Part shown: positions 45,001 through 56,924 of the stretch, piece by piece
Numbering within the stretch: the stretch's first letter is position 1
How the letters are laid out: each line of letters begins with the position of its first letter
Assembly (NCBI GenBank): GCA_037833965.1
Contig: AP031356.1
Span: forward strand, 13,166,501 to 13,230,500
Source of the DNA: Marchantia polymorpha subsp. ruderalis
Lineage: Eukaryota; Streptophyta; Marchantiopsida; Marchantiales; Marchantiaceae
DNA: 64,000 nucleotides
Direction of reading: 5' to 3'
The notes under the pieces: generated by a model
What the model saw: the letters and a program-made list of their open reading frames with translations, nothing else
What the model was told of the DNA's origin: nothing
Database searches by the model: none
Position numbers and translations under genes: made by a program

Positions 45001-45735
45001 CGATCAGAATTCTTAAAGAGCTGCGCGAACCTCGTTTCTTTAACCCTGGTCAGTCTTACACTCTTCTTTTCAAAGTGATAATCCCCTTCCTTTTCCGTGC
45101 AGGGCCCTAAGACATGTGATCAATGTTCAATTGTCCACAACAACATATTACCGCGGAGATCGTCACCCACGTTCTTGTTCCTATCCATGCATTCCTGACA
45201 GATTGTTGCCTACACATAATTTCACTCCCATAGTAAGAAATTGAGATGTGCTGCAATCAACTCTTGACGATACTTCCTTAATTCTACACCAGACACCTTC
45301 AGCGAAATCAACTTTTGCCCCATTGCTTTCCTAGCGCGCGCCATGTCTCTTGCAAGGCAATCTCCGATTCCAACTTTCGCTCTCGCACAAAGTTGGCGCG
45401 GAGTGCCTACTTTGCATCCTTACCCTCGATGCCTTAACGGTTTCCGCACGCGCACAAATTGGCACTTGCAGTGCTAGTAGCTCTTGTTTGGTTCTTGGCA
45501 AATTAAAAATTTTATAAGTCGTCTTTGCCGAAGATCCGTCTATTACATCGCCGAAGACCGAAGATCTTCGACCGAAGTCTTCTAAAACAACTTCCTTCCA
45601 ACCTTAACACCGGTTACCCAATCTCCTTTATACCTTCTAATTCCAACGATTATGAAACTATATATACATATTCTTTATCCAATACACTTCGTCTTTATTC
45701 TTTTGTCCCAAAATTTGAAAAAACTGTACACCACA
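42033..45735 (-). mobile_element. Family B element B4, reverse strand, in a LINE
   Basis: Minus-strand ends are TGTGGTGTACAG at 45735 and GTATTTGTTTGTTAACACA at 42033. Flanks AGGTG (42028-42032) and AGGGG (45736-45740) differ by one base, a diverged 5-bp duplication. Length is about 3.3 kb without the small transposon inside. The N-terminal block lies at about 44.5-45.3 kb, the linker and VSLLKYLD-type marker near 44.0-44.3 kb, and the coiled coil and CLCNYVKW motif at 43.0-43.9 kb. It is broken, with many breaks. Confidence 0.85.
42064..42474. mobile_element. Small inverted-repeat DNA transposon (MITE-like)
   Basis: 411 bp bounded by GGGAATTGCTACGCACACCC and, inverted, GGGAATTGCTAGGCACACAC, followed on both sides by C-runs. 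It is flanked by a perfect 8-bp duplication ATAAAGAA (42056-42063 and 42475-42482). It has no ORF for a transposase, so it depended on another element. The 8-bp duplication suggests the hAT superfamily, while GGG-starting ends would also suit a Mutator-like element. A second short copy of the end motif (GTGTAAGCCTAGCAAGG) lies just inside the right end. It sits in the 3' tip of B4 and is the youngest layer here. Confidence 0.88.
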
Positions 45736-46284
45736 AGGGGTTCAAGAAGACTTGTTCAATGATGTTTGACATCTCTAAATCTGTTGATGACATTCAAGGG
45801 AAGGTATGCTCTCAAGCAATAAGTGTAAATAGTCCTAAATTGCTTTAGGTGGTTGAAAGCTTAGATTTAAAAATCAAATCCTACGCTAAAGCTACAAAGA
45901 TTGCTCAAATCTCTTTTGGTCAAGAACAAGAGATTGAAAAGTCCAATTAGTTTGCGTGTATAAAGAATGTGAGAATTTCAGGTTTACCTTGAATAGAGAA
46001 TGAAGATGTCAAGAGTGTTGTCACCAAGTTTTTGGGTGAAACACTTTATGTTTCCAATCCGGAATTGGCTCAAGCTTTTTGTATTGAAAACAAGGAAGCT
46101 CAACCTCGTGGCATTATAGTGAAGTTTGTCAATCAAACTCACCGTGATTTGCTTTAGCTAACAAGTCTATTCTCAAGGGACGTAGAATATGGGTGGATAC
46201 TGATCTTACTCCACTACAAATGCAAGCTAGGAGAAAGAAGCTTGCGAAGGTAAAAAAGGCTCAAGAGTTGGGTTTTGTTGCTTA
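45736..46284 (+). mobile_element. L1-like LINE ORF1, central and C-terminal parts
   Basis: The frames encode a heptad-like helix (VESLDLKIKSYAKATKIAQ), then NVRISGLP, then an RRM-like stretch (KFLGETLYVSNPELAQAF, GIIVKFVNQTHRDLL) and the C-terminal motif RIWVDTDLTPLQMQARRKK. This order is that of the ORF1 protein of L1 elements, an RNA-binding trimer. In-frame stops occur after SPKLL (45848), after EKSN (45948) and after SGLP (45991), and a frameshift lies near 46157, so the ORF is dead. ORF2 is not seen; the LINE is cut by a family B fragment at 46285. Confidence 0.75.
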
Positions 46285-46490
46285 TGTGGTGCCTAGTTTT
46301 TTGCTTTTTTCAAAAATTAACAAAAAGTTAAACATATTTATGTTAGAATGTAGACGTATAAGTCCTAAGTGGTAGAAATTAGAAGAATTATGGGTAATTC
46401 TACTGTAGGCCTTCGGCCGAAGACTTTTCGGATCTTCGGACCTTCGGCGCAGTCTTTCTGGAGGATGCAATAGTCGGGTCTTCGACGATA
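46285..46490 (+). mobile_element. Family B element, 5' end only
   Basis: Starts TGTGGTGCCTAG and follows the family B leader closely (CTTCGGCCGAAGAC, TTCGGACCTTCGGCGCAG) for about 200 bp, then similarity stops. It inserted in the LINE ORF1. Confidence 0.8.
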
Positions 46491-47200
46491 TAATTTCAAT
46501 ATGTATCAAATAAGTAACAATCTATTATCACTAACAATAATTGTACATTGTTAAAAACACAATATATTGTAATATATTAACATTGAAGGTCATGGATCTA
46601 TACAAGACGTTTAAGCCAAAACCGTTCATTTATAATGACAACGACGAGAGAAATTTCCATAAACATGATTTAAAATCTTTAATTTTGAAGAAGTAAATAT
46701 TGTTATACTCACATGATCAAAATTAAAGATTATCAATGAAGTATTGTCAAACTTTATTTAGAACCTTTAAGTTTGAAGTAAATGAATGAGTTTGATGAAT
46801 ATATTCCAATGTTTAAGGCTTTTGCACAAAGATTTCTTTGCAAAGAGTGCTCAAACATGTTGTATATCTATTTGAAGCTGATGAGCCTAAGAAAACAATT
46901 TTGGCACGATGATCCAAAATCAATGTATTTGATGATCTTATTTGATCATTGATCATTAGAATTTTGATAAATAGTTAATTGATTATAAAATACTTTTAGT
47001 TTACGGAGTTATTTGTCTCCTATCCGACATGATCACATGTTCTGTTTCATCTTAATAAACAAACAATCACTTACAACAAGGTTATAAATGCTTCATTGAG
47101 TTATGAGTTACAACAAATTTATTATTTTATTTTAAATACAAGATTGAATGTGACGTGAGATACATCAGATTTACGGAATGAAAAAAATGACAACCATCTT
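46491..47200. other. AT-rich stretch, nothing recognised
   Basis: AT-rich DNA without long frames. A short part near 46605-46640 resembles 56880-56920, so both may come from one decayed repeat. Confidence 0.4.
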
Positions 47201-49632
47201 GGATGTAAGTATACTTTCAAGTCTAGAGATAATATTCTAAAGAGAAAGATAGTTATGTGTTGAAAATGTGACAAGAGTTGCCAAAGATGCTGATACTTCA
47301 TTACCCAATGTGGCTCAAAATTTGACCTGAGTAGATTGTTGGATTATGTACTATGATGCTAAAGTTATGTTCAATGTAATTCATCAAATGATGTTGGTGC
47401 CAAATATATTTTTAATAGTTCTTGTTTTTATCACAATTGTTATATGAGGAAATTTGTTTGGAATTTTTTTGTATTTTTAAAATTTTGCATAATTCAATTT
47501 TGAAAATGATTTAACCTAATGAATTAAGGATTCTAGATCAATTTAAATTTAGTTTTTTGATGAATTTCAACGTATATTGATTAGAGTCAGATTTTGACTA
47601 AAATTATCTGATATGAGAAAGAATATGATTCTTCTTGAAATGTTAAACTCAAAATGCTTTAAGCTAAACTCTTAGAAGTAAGTGTTTGAGGTGAAATTAC
47701 TTAATACGAATATATTTAGAAAACATAAGTACAATGTGTGTTAGAGTACACTACCATACATAATGAAGTGAATTTTACTAAATCTTGAGCTAAGATATCT
47801 CATTTATATCATTTTAGGTTAGATGTTGTGGACAATAACTCACACAAGACTTAAATAGCATTTGAATCTTCAAAATTGAAATAAGTACGAGTCAAAGTAA
47901 GAAAAAAACTAAAAGTAGGTTGATATTAGAAGAGCAAGTACAACTGTTATTCACAAATATGAAGGATAATGTTCACAGATTTTTTATTTAGACTGCTAGA
48001 ATGCAACTGAAAAGTTTAAAATTAAAAAGTTCGCACCGTCTCTGAGTCATAAAAAGTCGACACCACCTCCTCGTTAGAAAAAATTTGCATTGTTATTGTC
48101 ACGTCCGTAACAGTAACAATAACAATGAGTAATAGGTACTTGTCATTCTTTAACGATATAAAATTGTTTTCCGTCATAGATCAAGTTGACATTGATAGTT
48201 CATCATGAATTTAGAATACGAGGATTTAATTTCATGTTTGCATTTCAAACACTTTCACACAATCAGTCAAATCCATTCATCATTGACACTTTAAGTTTAT
48301 AGTGTAAATCATTACTTCATTGATTAAATAAACTTTTTTCCAATGATTTTTCTAAACTTGTTTGAGGGTCTTTTTTTATCTCTTTATTTATAATACTTAA
48401 AAAATTACCATAATATCATAAGATAATTACTTTGATTTACTTTTACTATGATAAATCTCTATGAGATTGATTGATTCTCATTTTTTGATAACATGTTATG
48501 AACATACTTAAAACTTTTTGATTTTTTCTTGTCTTTAGATTGAATTCTTATGATGACATTTGAGTTTTTTGAACTTCTAAAACTTCCATTTGCCATTAAG
48601 TCATTTTAAGACTTGATATAAACAAAGAAATTGGATACTTAGCTCAAATCAAATAAAATTAGCGTGTTATCAAAGTTTTTTTTTCTTAGAATCTAGACAT
48701 TAACATGCAACAAAATACACTTTCTTGTTCATAATTTCTAAAAGCATCAACAGTCAAGTATCGACTTGATAACTAGATATAGTTATAACTAACTAAACTT
48801 AGTCATGACTAAGCTAACCATGGTCAACTTTTTTGTTACTTTTGCTGGTATATCACACGTGTAATTACCGGTCTTACAATATAAACAAAGCAGATGTCTG
48901 AAGAGCTGGAATTAAAGAAGCATGTTACTGTTGATGAGTGTCAAGTATCTGCAGTAAACAATAGTTATCAACTAGAATCGTTTGCTAGAATATCATCAAA
49001 TTGGATCAATTTGACTCCTACAATATATGTATTATGAGCTGATTTATTCATTATTGAAGATCATGATATTGAGAATGGTAATGTCATTCCGTTAACTCTG
49101 GAAGAGTAGCATTTTCTTTTTATAAAGAAGCTCAAATATCTTTCAATAAACTTGAGTGGATTGTTGCCATGGAGCATGAGCTGCAATGCTAGATGAATTA
49201 CAAAACCAAGCAGCTAGTTTAGCTTTCTAATTTAGTTGTGATTGATTGCAAGTGAGTATATGAGTTGAAAAATCATCTATCAAACGACAAGAAGAAAATC
49301 TTCAAAGTTAGGTTAGTGGTTAAAGATTTCATATAAAATATGTGGATTATAACAAAATTTTTTCACCTATAGCAAATTATGTTATAATTTGTTTGATTTA
49401 TGCATTTGCTGCATTTTTTATCATATTATGAATCTAATGAATGTAGTTACAAATTTTGTCTATGAATTTCTAGAGTAAAAAATTTACATGGAAAAACTAG
49501 TTGGCTTTGATAAGAAAATTCAAAAAAAGTTGATCATTAGATACTAAAGATCTTTATATAGATTAAAACTAGCTTATAGAGAGAAGAATGCAAGGTTTGA
49601 TGAGTTCGTGAAATCATAATTTTTGTTGGAAG
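47200..49632 (+). mobile_element. Eroded Ty1/Copia element
   Basis: Reverse transcriptase traces are clear at about 49300-49620: a KIFSPIANYV-like segment, EFLE followed by KIYMEKLVGF, then RLKLAYREKNARFDEFV, in the Copia order. Upstream, 48890-49260 looks like the linker before RT. An old LTR of the G2/G3 lineage sits at about 48100-48878 and B3 follows at 49633. It is a very old fossil with too many breaks to count. Confidence 0.6.
48100..48878 (-). mobile_element. Ancient solo LTR of the G2/G3 lineage
   Basis: On the minus strand it starts TGTAAGACCGG at 48878 and follows the G2/G3 LTR order: the CTAGTTATGACTAAG-type repeats, the TGTTGC region, the TATTATAAATAAAGAGA promoter area and the CATGATGAAC end. 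Identity is low, perhaps 65-70 percent by eye, so it is far older than the other LTRs. The left border is approximate. Confidence 0.65.
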
Positions 49633-52600
49633 TGTAATAACAGACAAATACCAAAATGGAGCATAGTGGTATAGATTCGATCCCACGAGGACAGAAACAA
49701 ACACAAAAGTCACGATTTGTCACAAGATAGCATTCTATTACGAAGTTTTACTTCTTAGGCCAATGCTACTCTAGAAGACACTACTCAGCTAGAGCCGAAG
49801 ACTCAGAAGGTAGTGCAAAACCGTACTCACAACCTGAAACTTTTCCAAACACAACTTGCAAGAATCGCAAGCGATCTCACACTTATATTTCAGAGGAAAA
49901 ACTTCCCAACACTGCATACATCTCAACACACTGACCCGAATACACAGACCCGAACTTGCTTAAATCCTGCGGTAACCCCAGGCCACCCAAGACATCTTGG
50001 CCAAATATTCACAACTCTGATTGCGGTAACTTCGACAAACAGGAGCGCGCCGTGCTCAATGTCTGGATCACACACCAATACAGGGTCACACAGCGAAGAC
50101 AGAATGACAGTTGAGACAAGTCAATTGACAGAAAAGCCCTCCAAGGAAAGAGCCTTGGGTCTCTTTATTCACAATGGCAACTAAGAGATATCAACCGCCC
50201 GAGGCGAATCGGCCTCAAGGGCTGTGCCGTCCGATGTGACGGTTACAGCATCGTTTGAACTACTCTCCACTCCCAATCTACGCAACACGTTTACAATCTC
50301 AACTTCTACATTCTGACGCGCCTCATTCAATTCCTCTGAAAATGAATTAACTAACTCTACAATCTGTTTGTGTCCTACGGATCCGCTGGACTTCGCGCTC
50401 ATCAGTCGTCGTTCGAGCAGATCCAGTTTCAACCACTTCACCGAATCCAATCCCCACATCGCGAATCCATTCAGGCACTTCTCTAACCGCAACCTCAACA
50501 CGTCGGTTGAATCCTCCCGCAGTTGACGGTAGGCATCCTCTGCCTTTTGCATTCTCCTCTACGACTCTTCCGATCTCATCTCCGACTTTCCTAACTGCTC
50601 TCGTAACCGTCGACAGTCAGATTCAACCTTTAATCTACATTCGACCTCCGAAGACTTGGCCGACTCGTACTCTGCCAATTTCTTGGCCCAATCCTTCAAG
50701 TCGTCTTCATGTTTCTGATTTCCCGCCGACAGACTTGCTGATAGCTCCTATGCACGTCAAAATTCAGTTTCACACTTCGATTCAATCTCTGAAATTCGCC
50801 TACGAAGATCTTCCTCCGCCGTCTTCGTACCTGCAAGCTTGCCCCAAAGTTCTTCGGCGATGCGAGCTTCTTCGGCTCTTCGGACCTCCAATGCAGCAAG
50901 GTCTTCAATATGCTTCTTCTCTCGTTTCTCTACTGTTGCGATCAATCGCTCCGCCATTTTGACTGCTGCATCGTAAGCTTCCCTGGATTTCTCCACCCTC
51001 GACATCAAATCCACTATTACCTTCTGAGCATTCTCATTAGAGGTACGAAGTCCTCCGCAGGTCTCTTCCAATTCTGCACAGCGTCTCGATTCCTTCTCTA
51101 GATTTAGTTCCAGTACTTCGCACTCGGTTTCCTTCTCCCGAAGCTGGGCTTCTCGCTCCTGCAATGTCGCCCTCACTACTGCGCACTCGGCTGACAAGGT
51201 TGTAGCTCGCTCCCGTGCCACTGAAGTCGCGGAATCCCACTCCCTCTTACTGCAACTGCTCTCTTGAGCTTCGTTCTGTTCCTGCTCATCTGAACATAGA
51301 ATCCCGGCTCCTGTGATACATCATACTTCTTCCTCTTCCCGCCCAAGTACTTCAACAATGGTACCACACTATCCTGCAAGAACTCAGGAAATGTAACCTC
51401 CAATGTCTTCACTTCTTCGCCCGAAGTCTTCTCTCCTTCTTCGGGTCTCAGCTCTTCCACAGGAGACTTCGGCAGTGTAGTGGCCTCGACTTCCACCACC
51501 GTTCCTCCTACTCTTGCGACAACCTGTTCCAGAATTTCCTCGCTCAAAGTAAACTCCTTCTCAAGTTCCTCATTCATCTTCAGATGGGGTGTCCCTTCGC
51601 CTTGCACAGACCGTGTCCGCTCCGAAGACAAAGAAATTAGACTTACCAATTTCGTTCCCTCGTTCAAAGGTTTTGCCGGTGTATCTGCCAGATCTTCAAT
51701 TGACGACTCCGAAGGTACCCCTAGTAAAATGCAAGAAGATTTAAAATTATTTCATCTTTTTTTTCGTCAAAATACTACTATAAATCAATTAACTATTAAT
51801 TCAAAACATCGTTTAGCACGGTTATTAGACTTCTTTGCCTTTACAGGGCCCGGAGGCCCGAAGAAGTGCGCGGAAATTGTAAAGCCAAAGGGGTTCTACA
51901 AGCTAAAGAAGTATCCTTCGGACCCTTCGGCCCAAAAAAGGGAAGATCGCATTACCTCGCTATTTGCGACTTCGAATGTGTTCACAATTGGTGCCACCGT
52001 CTTCTCCACACTGCTATCCGACACCTCAACTGTCTCCATCCTCCATTTCGCCCTCTTCTTTGGTCTTGCGCGAGCTCTGTGCTGTCTGGCTCCACTTACT
52101 TCCATATCCACCCTTCTTACTATGTGGGCCAATTCCTCCTCATCATCGCTTACGACCTTCCTTTTCTTTGCCACTCGCCTCTCTGGCTGCTCCTGCCTTG
52201 GAACCACGTCCACCTGCACTGGTCCTCGAGCGGTAGTGTGTGCTGGAATTGCGGGAGATGGGTTTTCGTCTTCGGTCCCTTCACTGGACTCCACTGTGAA
52301 GTTCTCACGCTCCTTTGGAAATCGCTTTTCCTCATCCCTCGTAAGCAATCCCATTCCTCGATAGAAATGTACCAGAAAGGGGATAAGATGTTTGGTCATC
52401 GATCCCGTCCATCGACAAGACGCATTCACCCAGACAAGATCGTAAAAGATCCTTGCCCAATGTACGCGCTGTCCCTTCAAAATGCGCTCAAAGAATCCTA
52501 CCTGCCAAGCCGTCACATAGGTCGTGCGCACTGGCCATAAGATGTGCATAATCCCCAACGCGATCGCCCTTCTCTTCGGGTCCTTATAATCGACCGTCTT

Positions 52601-53178
52601 CCATCCATTTGTTCCTTGTCTTCCCGTCTCGAAGAGAGGCCCGTAAGAGAATTCCTTGACGCGTGTAAGTCCTACGTTATTCTTATCAAACAGAAGGTTT
52701 CCGTCGCTTCCCACGCACGGTCCCATTACTTTCGTCCAATGCTCAACGGTCCACAGCATGGGATTACCGCGGAGCTCCTCGCCTTCGGTCGTGCTTTTAT
52801 CCATAACCTCCTTCCAGATACTCGATGAGACGTAATTCCAATTCCACAAAAGGAATTCTAACCGTAGTTTTCTCAACTCGTGTCTGAAGGGTCTCAATTC
52901 CTCATACGGCATCTTCAAGGGAACCAATTTCCTCACCTTCTCACTCTTCTTGGGCGCCATGTGTCCAATTTGCACTTCGCAGATCGCGGGTTGGCTCGAT
53001 TGCAATTCCGCTCGCTCTCGGTTGTTCTTGCTCGATATCACAATGTCGGCGCGCAGTCTCCTCTTTCTGCCTTTACCCTTGAAGCCCTAACATTGCTGTC
53101 TCCTGCGCCTCGTAGAACTCCCGACGCGTGCGAACCTCGTCCGGCCCGTTGCGTGATTTGAAATTGATCATGATGAAC
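49633..53178 (-). mobile_element. Family B element B3, reverse strand, in Copia
   Basis: The 3' terminus is at 49633 (TGTAATAACAGACAAATACC on the plus strand); the extreme 5' end was not recognised. It has the best preserved N-terminal block of the family, at about 52.0-53.0 kb: KVRKLVPLKMPYEELR, FLLWNWNYV, TAWQVGFFE, VHWARIFYD and LIPFLVHFYRGMGLLTRDE, followed by basic nuclear-signal-like stretches (RRVAKKRKV). The marker VVPLLKYLGGK is near 51.3 kb and the coiled coil with CLNGFAMW at 50.2-51.2 kb. It is broken, with several breaks. Confidence 0.85.
51725..51845. other. AT-rich block inside B3
   Basis: About 120 bp of AT-rich DNA stand out against the GC-richer B3 sequence on both sides. 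Other B copies have nothing similar at this point. Its origin was not recognised. Confidence 0.45.
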
Positions 53179-53361
53179 AAATTCTTGATACTACTTTCTT
53201 TTGATTGGAAAATTTGTCTTCTTGGCTTGAAGTTTGATAAATATTGTAATATGACAAGGTGGATTGCTAACATTGCAACTTATCACGACGTTGCAATGCA
53301 TAACAACTGTTTTTTGATTGGGATTTGATGTGAAATTCATAATTAGATTTTTTTATAAAGT
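53179..53361. other. Spacer between B3 and B6
   Basis: AT-rich sequence of about 180 bp, probably part of the old target DNA. No feature was recognised. Confidence 0.4.
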
Positions 53362-56300
53362 TGTAATGACAGACAAATACCAAAATGGAGCATTATGGTA
53401 CAGATCCGATCCCACGAGGACAAAACCAACCACAAAAGTCACTATTTGTCACAGATTAGCATTCTATTAAGGAGTTTTACTTCTTAATAGAATGCCACTC
53501 CTAGAAGACACTACCCAGCTAGAGGCGAAGACCTGCAGAATAGTGCATAACCACACTAACACACACAACCTGAAACTTTTCCAATCACCACCTGTAGTAA
53601 TCGCTTGCGACACCACACTTATATTTCAGGGGGAAAACTTCCCAGCATTGCATACATCCCAACACACAGACCGGAATAGTCAGACTTGAATTTGCTTAAA
53701 TCCCAAGGAGCACTCGACTACTCAGAACATTCAAGCTGAATACACACAACTCCAGATGCGATAACTTCGACAAACAGGAGCGCATTGTGCTCAATGTCTG
53801 GATCACACACCAGCCCACTGACACACAGTGGATACAGAAGTACAGTCAAGACAAGCCAATAGACAGAAAAGCTCCACAAGGAAAGAGCCTTGAGCCTCTT
53901 TATTCACAATGGCAACTCTGGAATATCAACCGCTTGAGGCGAATCGATCTCAGGGGCTGTGCCGTCCGATGTAGCGGTTACGGCGTCATCTGAACTTACA
54001 TCTACTCCTATCTTACGCAACACGTTTACAATCTCTACTTCTACATTCTGGCGCACCTCATTCAATCCCTTTGAAAATGTATTAACTAACTCTACAATCT
54101 GTTTGTGTCCGGCGAATCCGCTGGTCTTGGGGCTCATCAACCGTCGCTCGAGCGAATCTAGCTTCAACCACTTCACCGTTTGCAATCCTCATATCGCGAA
54201 TCCGTTAAGACACTTCTCCAAACGCAACTTCAACTCGTCGGTTGACTCCTCCCATAGTTGACGGTAGGCCTCCTCTGCCTTTTCCATTCTCCTTTGCGAT
54301 TCCTGCAATCTCATGTCTGCCTTGCCTAACTGCTCCCGCAACCGTCGACATTCCAATTGAACCTTCAATTTACATTCAACCTCTAAAGACCTGGCCGATT
54401 CACAATCCCCCAATTTCTTGGTCCAATTCGTTACCTCTTTGTCATGCTTCAGGTTTCCCGCCGACAGACTCGTTGATAGCTCCTCCGCACGTCGGAATTC
54501 CATATCACACTTACCCGCAATCTCCGCAATCTTGCCACAAAGATCTTCTTCCGCCGTCTTTGCCTCTGCAATCTTGCCCCGAAGTTCTTCGGCAATACGA
54601 ACTTCTTCGGCTCTTTGGGCCTCCACCCTAGCAAGTTCTTCGACATGCTTCTGCTCTCGCTTCTCCGCAGTGGTAATCAGCCGCTCCGGTCGTTTGACTG
54701 CTTCATTGTACGCTTCTCTGGATTTCTCCAACCTCGCGAGCAAATCCACTGTTATCTTCTGACCATTATTATTAGAGATACGAAGTACTCCACAGGTCTC
54801 TTCTAACTCTGCACATGCCCGGATACCTTGCCAGGTTTAACTGCAGTACTTCGCATTCAATCTACCTCTTTCGAAGCTGGGCTTCTTACGCTTGCAATGT
54901 CGCCTTCACTGCCGCGCACTTGGTTAACAAGTTTGCAGCTTGCTCCGGTGCCAATTCAGTCGCGGAATCCCACTCCCTCTTTACTGCTACTGCTCTCTTG
55001 AGCTTCGTCCTGTTTCTTACTAACTGCACATAGAATCCTGCCTCCTTCGACACAACATACTTCTCTCTCTTGCCGTCCAAATACTTTAGTAATGGAACCA
55101 CACTATCTTGTAAGAAATCAGGAAAGGTAACTTCCAACATCTTCACTTCTACGCCCGAAGTCTCCTTCTCTTCTTCGGGTGTCACATCTTCCACAGGAGA
55201 TGACGGCAATGTAATGTCTGCGACTTCTACCACCGTCCCTCCAACCTGCGCAACAACATGCTTAAGTATTTCGTCATCAGTGTAAGCTCCTTTACCAGTT
55301 CCTCGCTCGTCTTCGGGTGAGGCATTTCTTCACTCCCCGTAGACCGTGTCCGCTCCGAAGACAGAGAATTCGGACTTACTATCTCTGTTCCCTACTTCAA
55401 ACTTTCTGCCGCTGCATCTGTTGAAACTTTGATTAACACCCCCAAAGGTCCTTCCATCTCTACACGCTGCATCAACTCGCCGACTGCGACTTTGGATGTA
55501 CTCACAATCGGGGCCACTGTCTTTTCTACGCTGCTATCTGACACTTTAGCTGCCACCAACCCTCGATTCGCCCTCTTCTTTGGTCTCGCGCGAGTTATCG
55601 ACTACCTAATTACGTCTACTTCCGTTTCAGTTCTTCTGACTTCAAGTGCCAAATCTCCTTCGTCATCACTCACTACTTTCCTTCTCTTCGCTAATCGTCT
55701 CTCTAGCTTCTCCCGTCTCTGCAACTGGTTCTCGGGCTGTCGTCTGTGGTGGAATTGAGGGTTGACGGGTGTCGTCTTCGGTCCCCTCACTGGATTCGGC
55801 TGTCAAGATTTCCCGCTCCCTCGGAAATCGTTTCTTCTCCTCCCTCGTAAGCAAATCCATGCCTCGATAGAAATTCACCAGGAAAGGAGTCAAATGATTG
55901 ACAAATGATCCCGTCCACCGGGAGCTCGCATTCACCCAGACAAGATCATAAAAGATTCTTGCCCAATGTACCCTCTGTCCATTCAAGATTCGCTCGAAGA
56001 ACTCCACTTGCCAGGCCGTCACATACGTCGTGCGCGCCGGTCGCAAGATATGCATGATTCCCAAAGCAATTGCCCTTCTCTTTGGATCTTTATAGTCGAC
56101 GGTCTTCCATCCATTTGTCCCCTATCTCCCAGACTCAAAGAGAGGCCTGTAAGAAAATTCTTCTATGGGTGTGAATCCCACGCTACTTTTCTCGAACAAG
56201 AGGTCTCCGTCGCTACCTACGCACCGCACCATCACCTTTGCCCAATGCTCAATCGTCCACAGCATGGGGTTACCTCAGAGATCATCGCCCTCGGTCTTGT

Positions 56301-56866
56301 TTTTGTCCATAATCTCCTTGCAGATACTCGCCGAGACGCAATTCCAGTTTCACAAGAGGAAATCAAGACGCAATTCGCTCACCTCGCGCATGAAAGATCG
56401 TAGTTCTTTGTAGGGTACCTTCAAGGGAACCAACTTCCGCACCTTGTCACTCTTCTTGGGCGGCGCCATGTCCTCAATTCGCGTCTTCGCTGCTAGCAAG
56501 GTCGGTCGATTTCGCTCTCTCTCACTCTCGCTCGTTCTTGCTCGATATTGCAATGTCGGCGCGAAGGCTCCTCGTAATGCCTTTACCCTTGAAGCTCTAA
56601 CATTGTCTCCTTCCGCGCCCAGTAGAGTTCTCGATGCGTGCGAACACCGTCCGGCCCGTTGCGCGATTTCAAATCGATTCCGATGTCTTCGCCGAAGACG
56701 CAACTCTTGCATTGTCCAGAAAAGGCTACGCCGAAGATCTTTTGACGTAGGAAAATTCTAACATAACTCCTCAAAAACTACTCATTCTAACTCATACGAC
56801 TACTTTCTACACAATTATCTTTTAGTTTTGTTGATTTTTAAAGAATAAACAACAATAGTCATCTAT
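53362..56866 (-). mobile_element. Family B element B6, reverse strand
   Basis: The 3' terminus is at 53362 (TGTAATGACAGACAAATACC on the plus strand) and the 5' end is near 56866, placed by alignment with other copies. It is the closest relative of B3. The N-terminal block lies at about 55.7-56.5 kb (KVRKLVPLKVPYKELR, TAWQVEFFE, VHWARIFYDLVW, LTPFLVNFYRGMDLL), the marker VVPLLKYLDGK near 55.1 kb, and the coiled coil with CLNGFAI at 53.9-54.8 kb. No clear target duplication was seen. It is broken, with several breaks. Confidence 0.82.
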
Positions 56867-56924
56867 TGCTTTGAAATGCATTAGCCAAAATTGTTCATTT
56901 ATAGAAAGTCAATACAAGTTCATT

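Noticed and set aside
51480-52364. Long plus-strand frame opposite B3
   Set aside because: It mirrors the Ser/Thr-rich complement of the B3 coding region and has no recognisable domain. The minus-strand reading matches other B copies.
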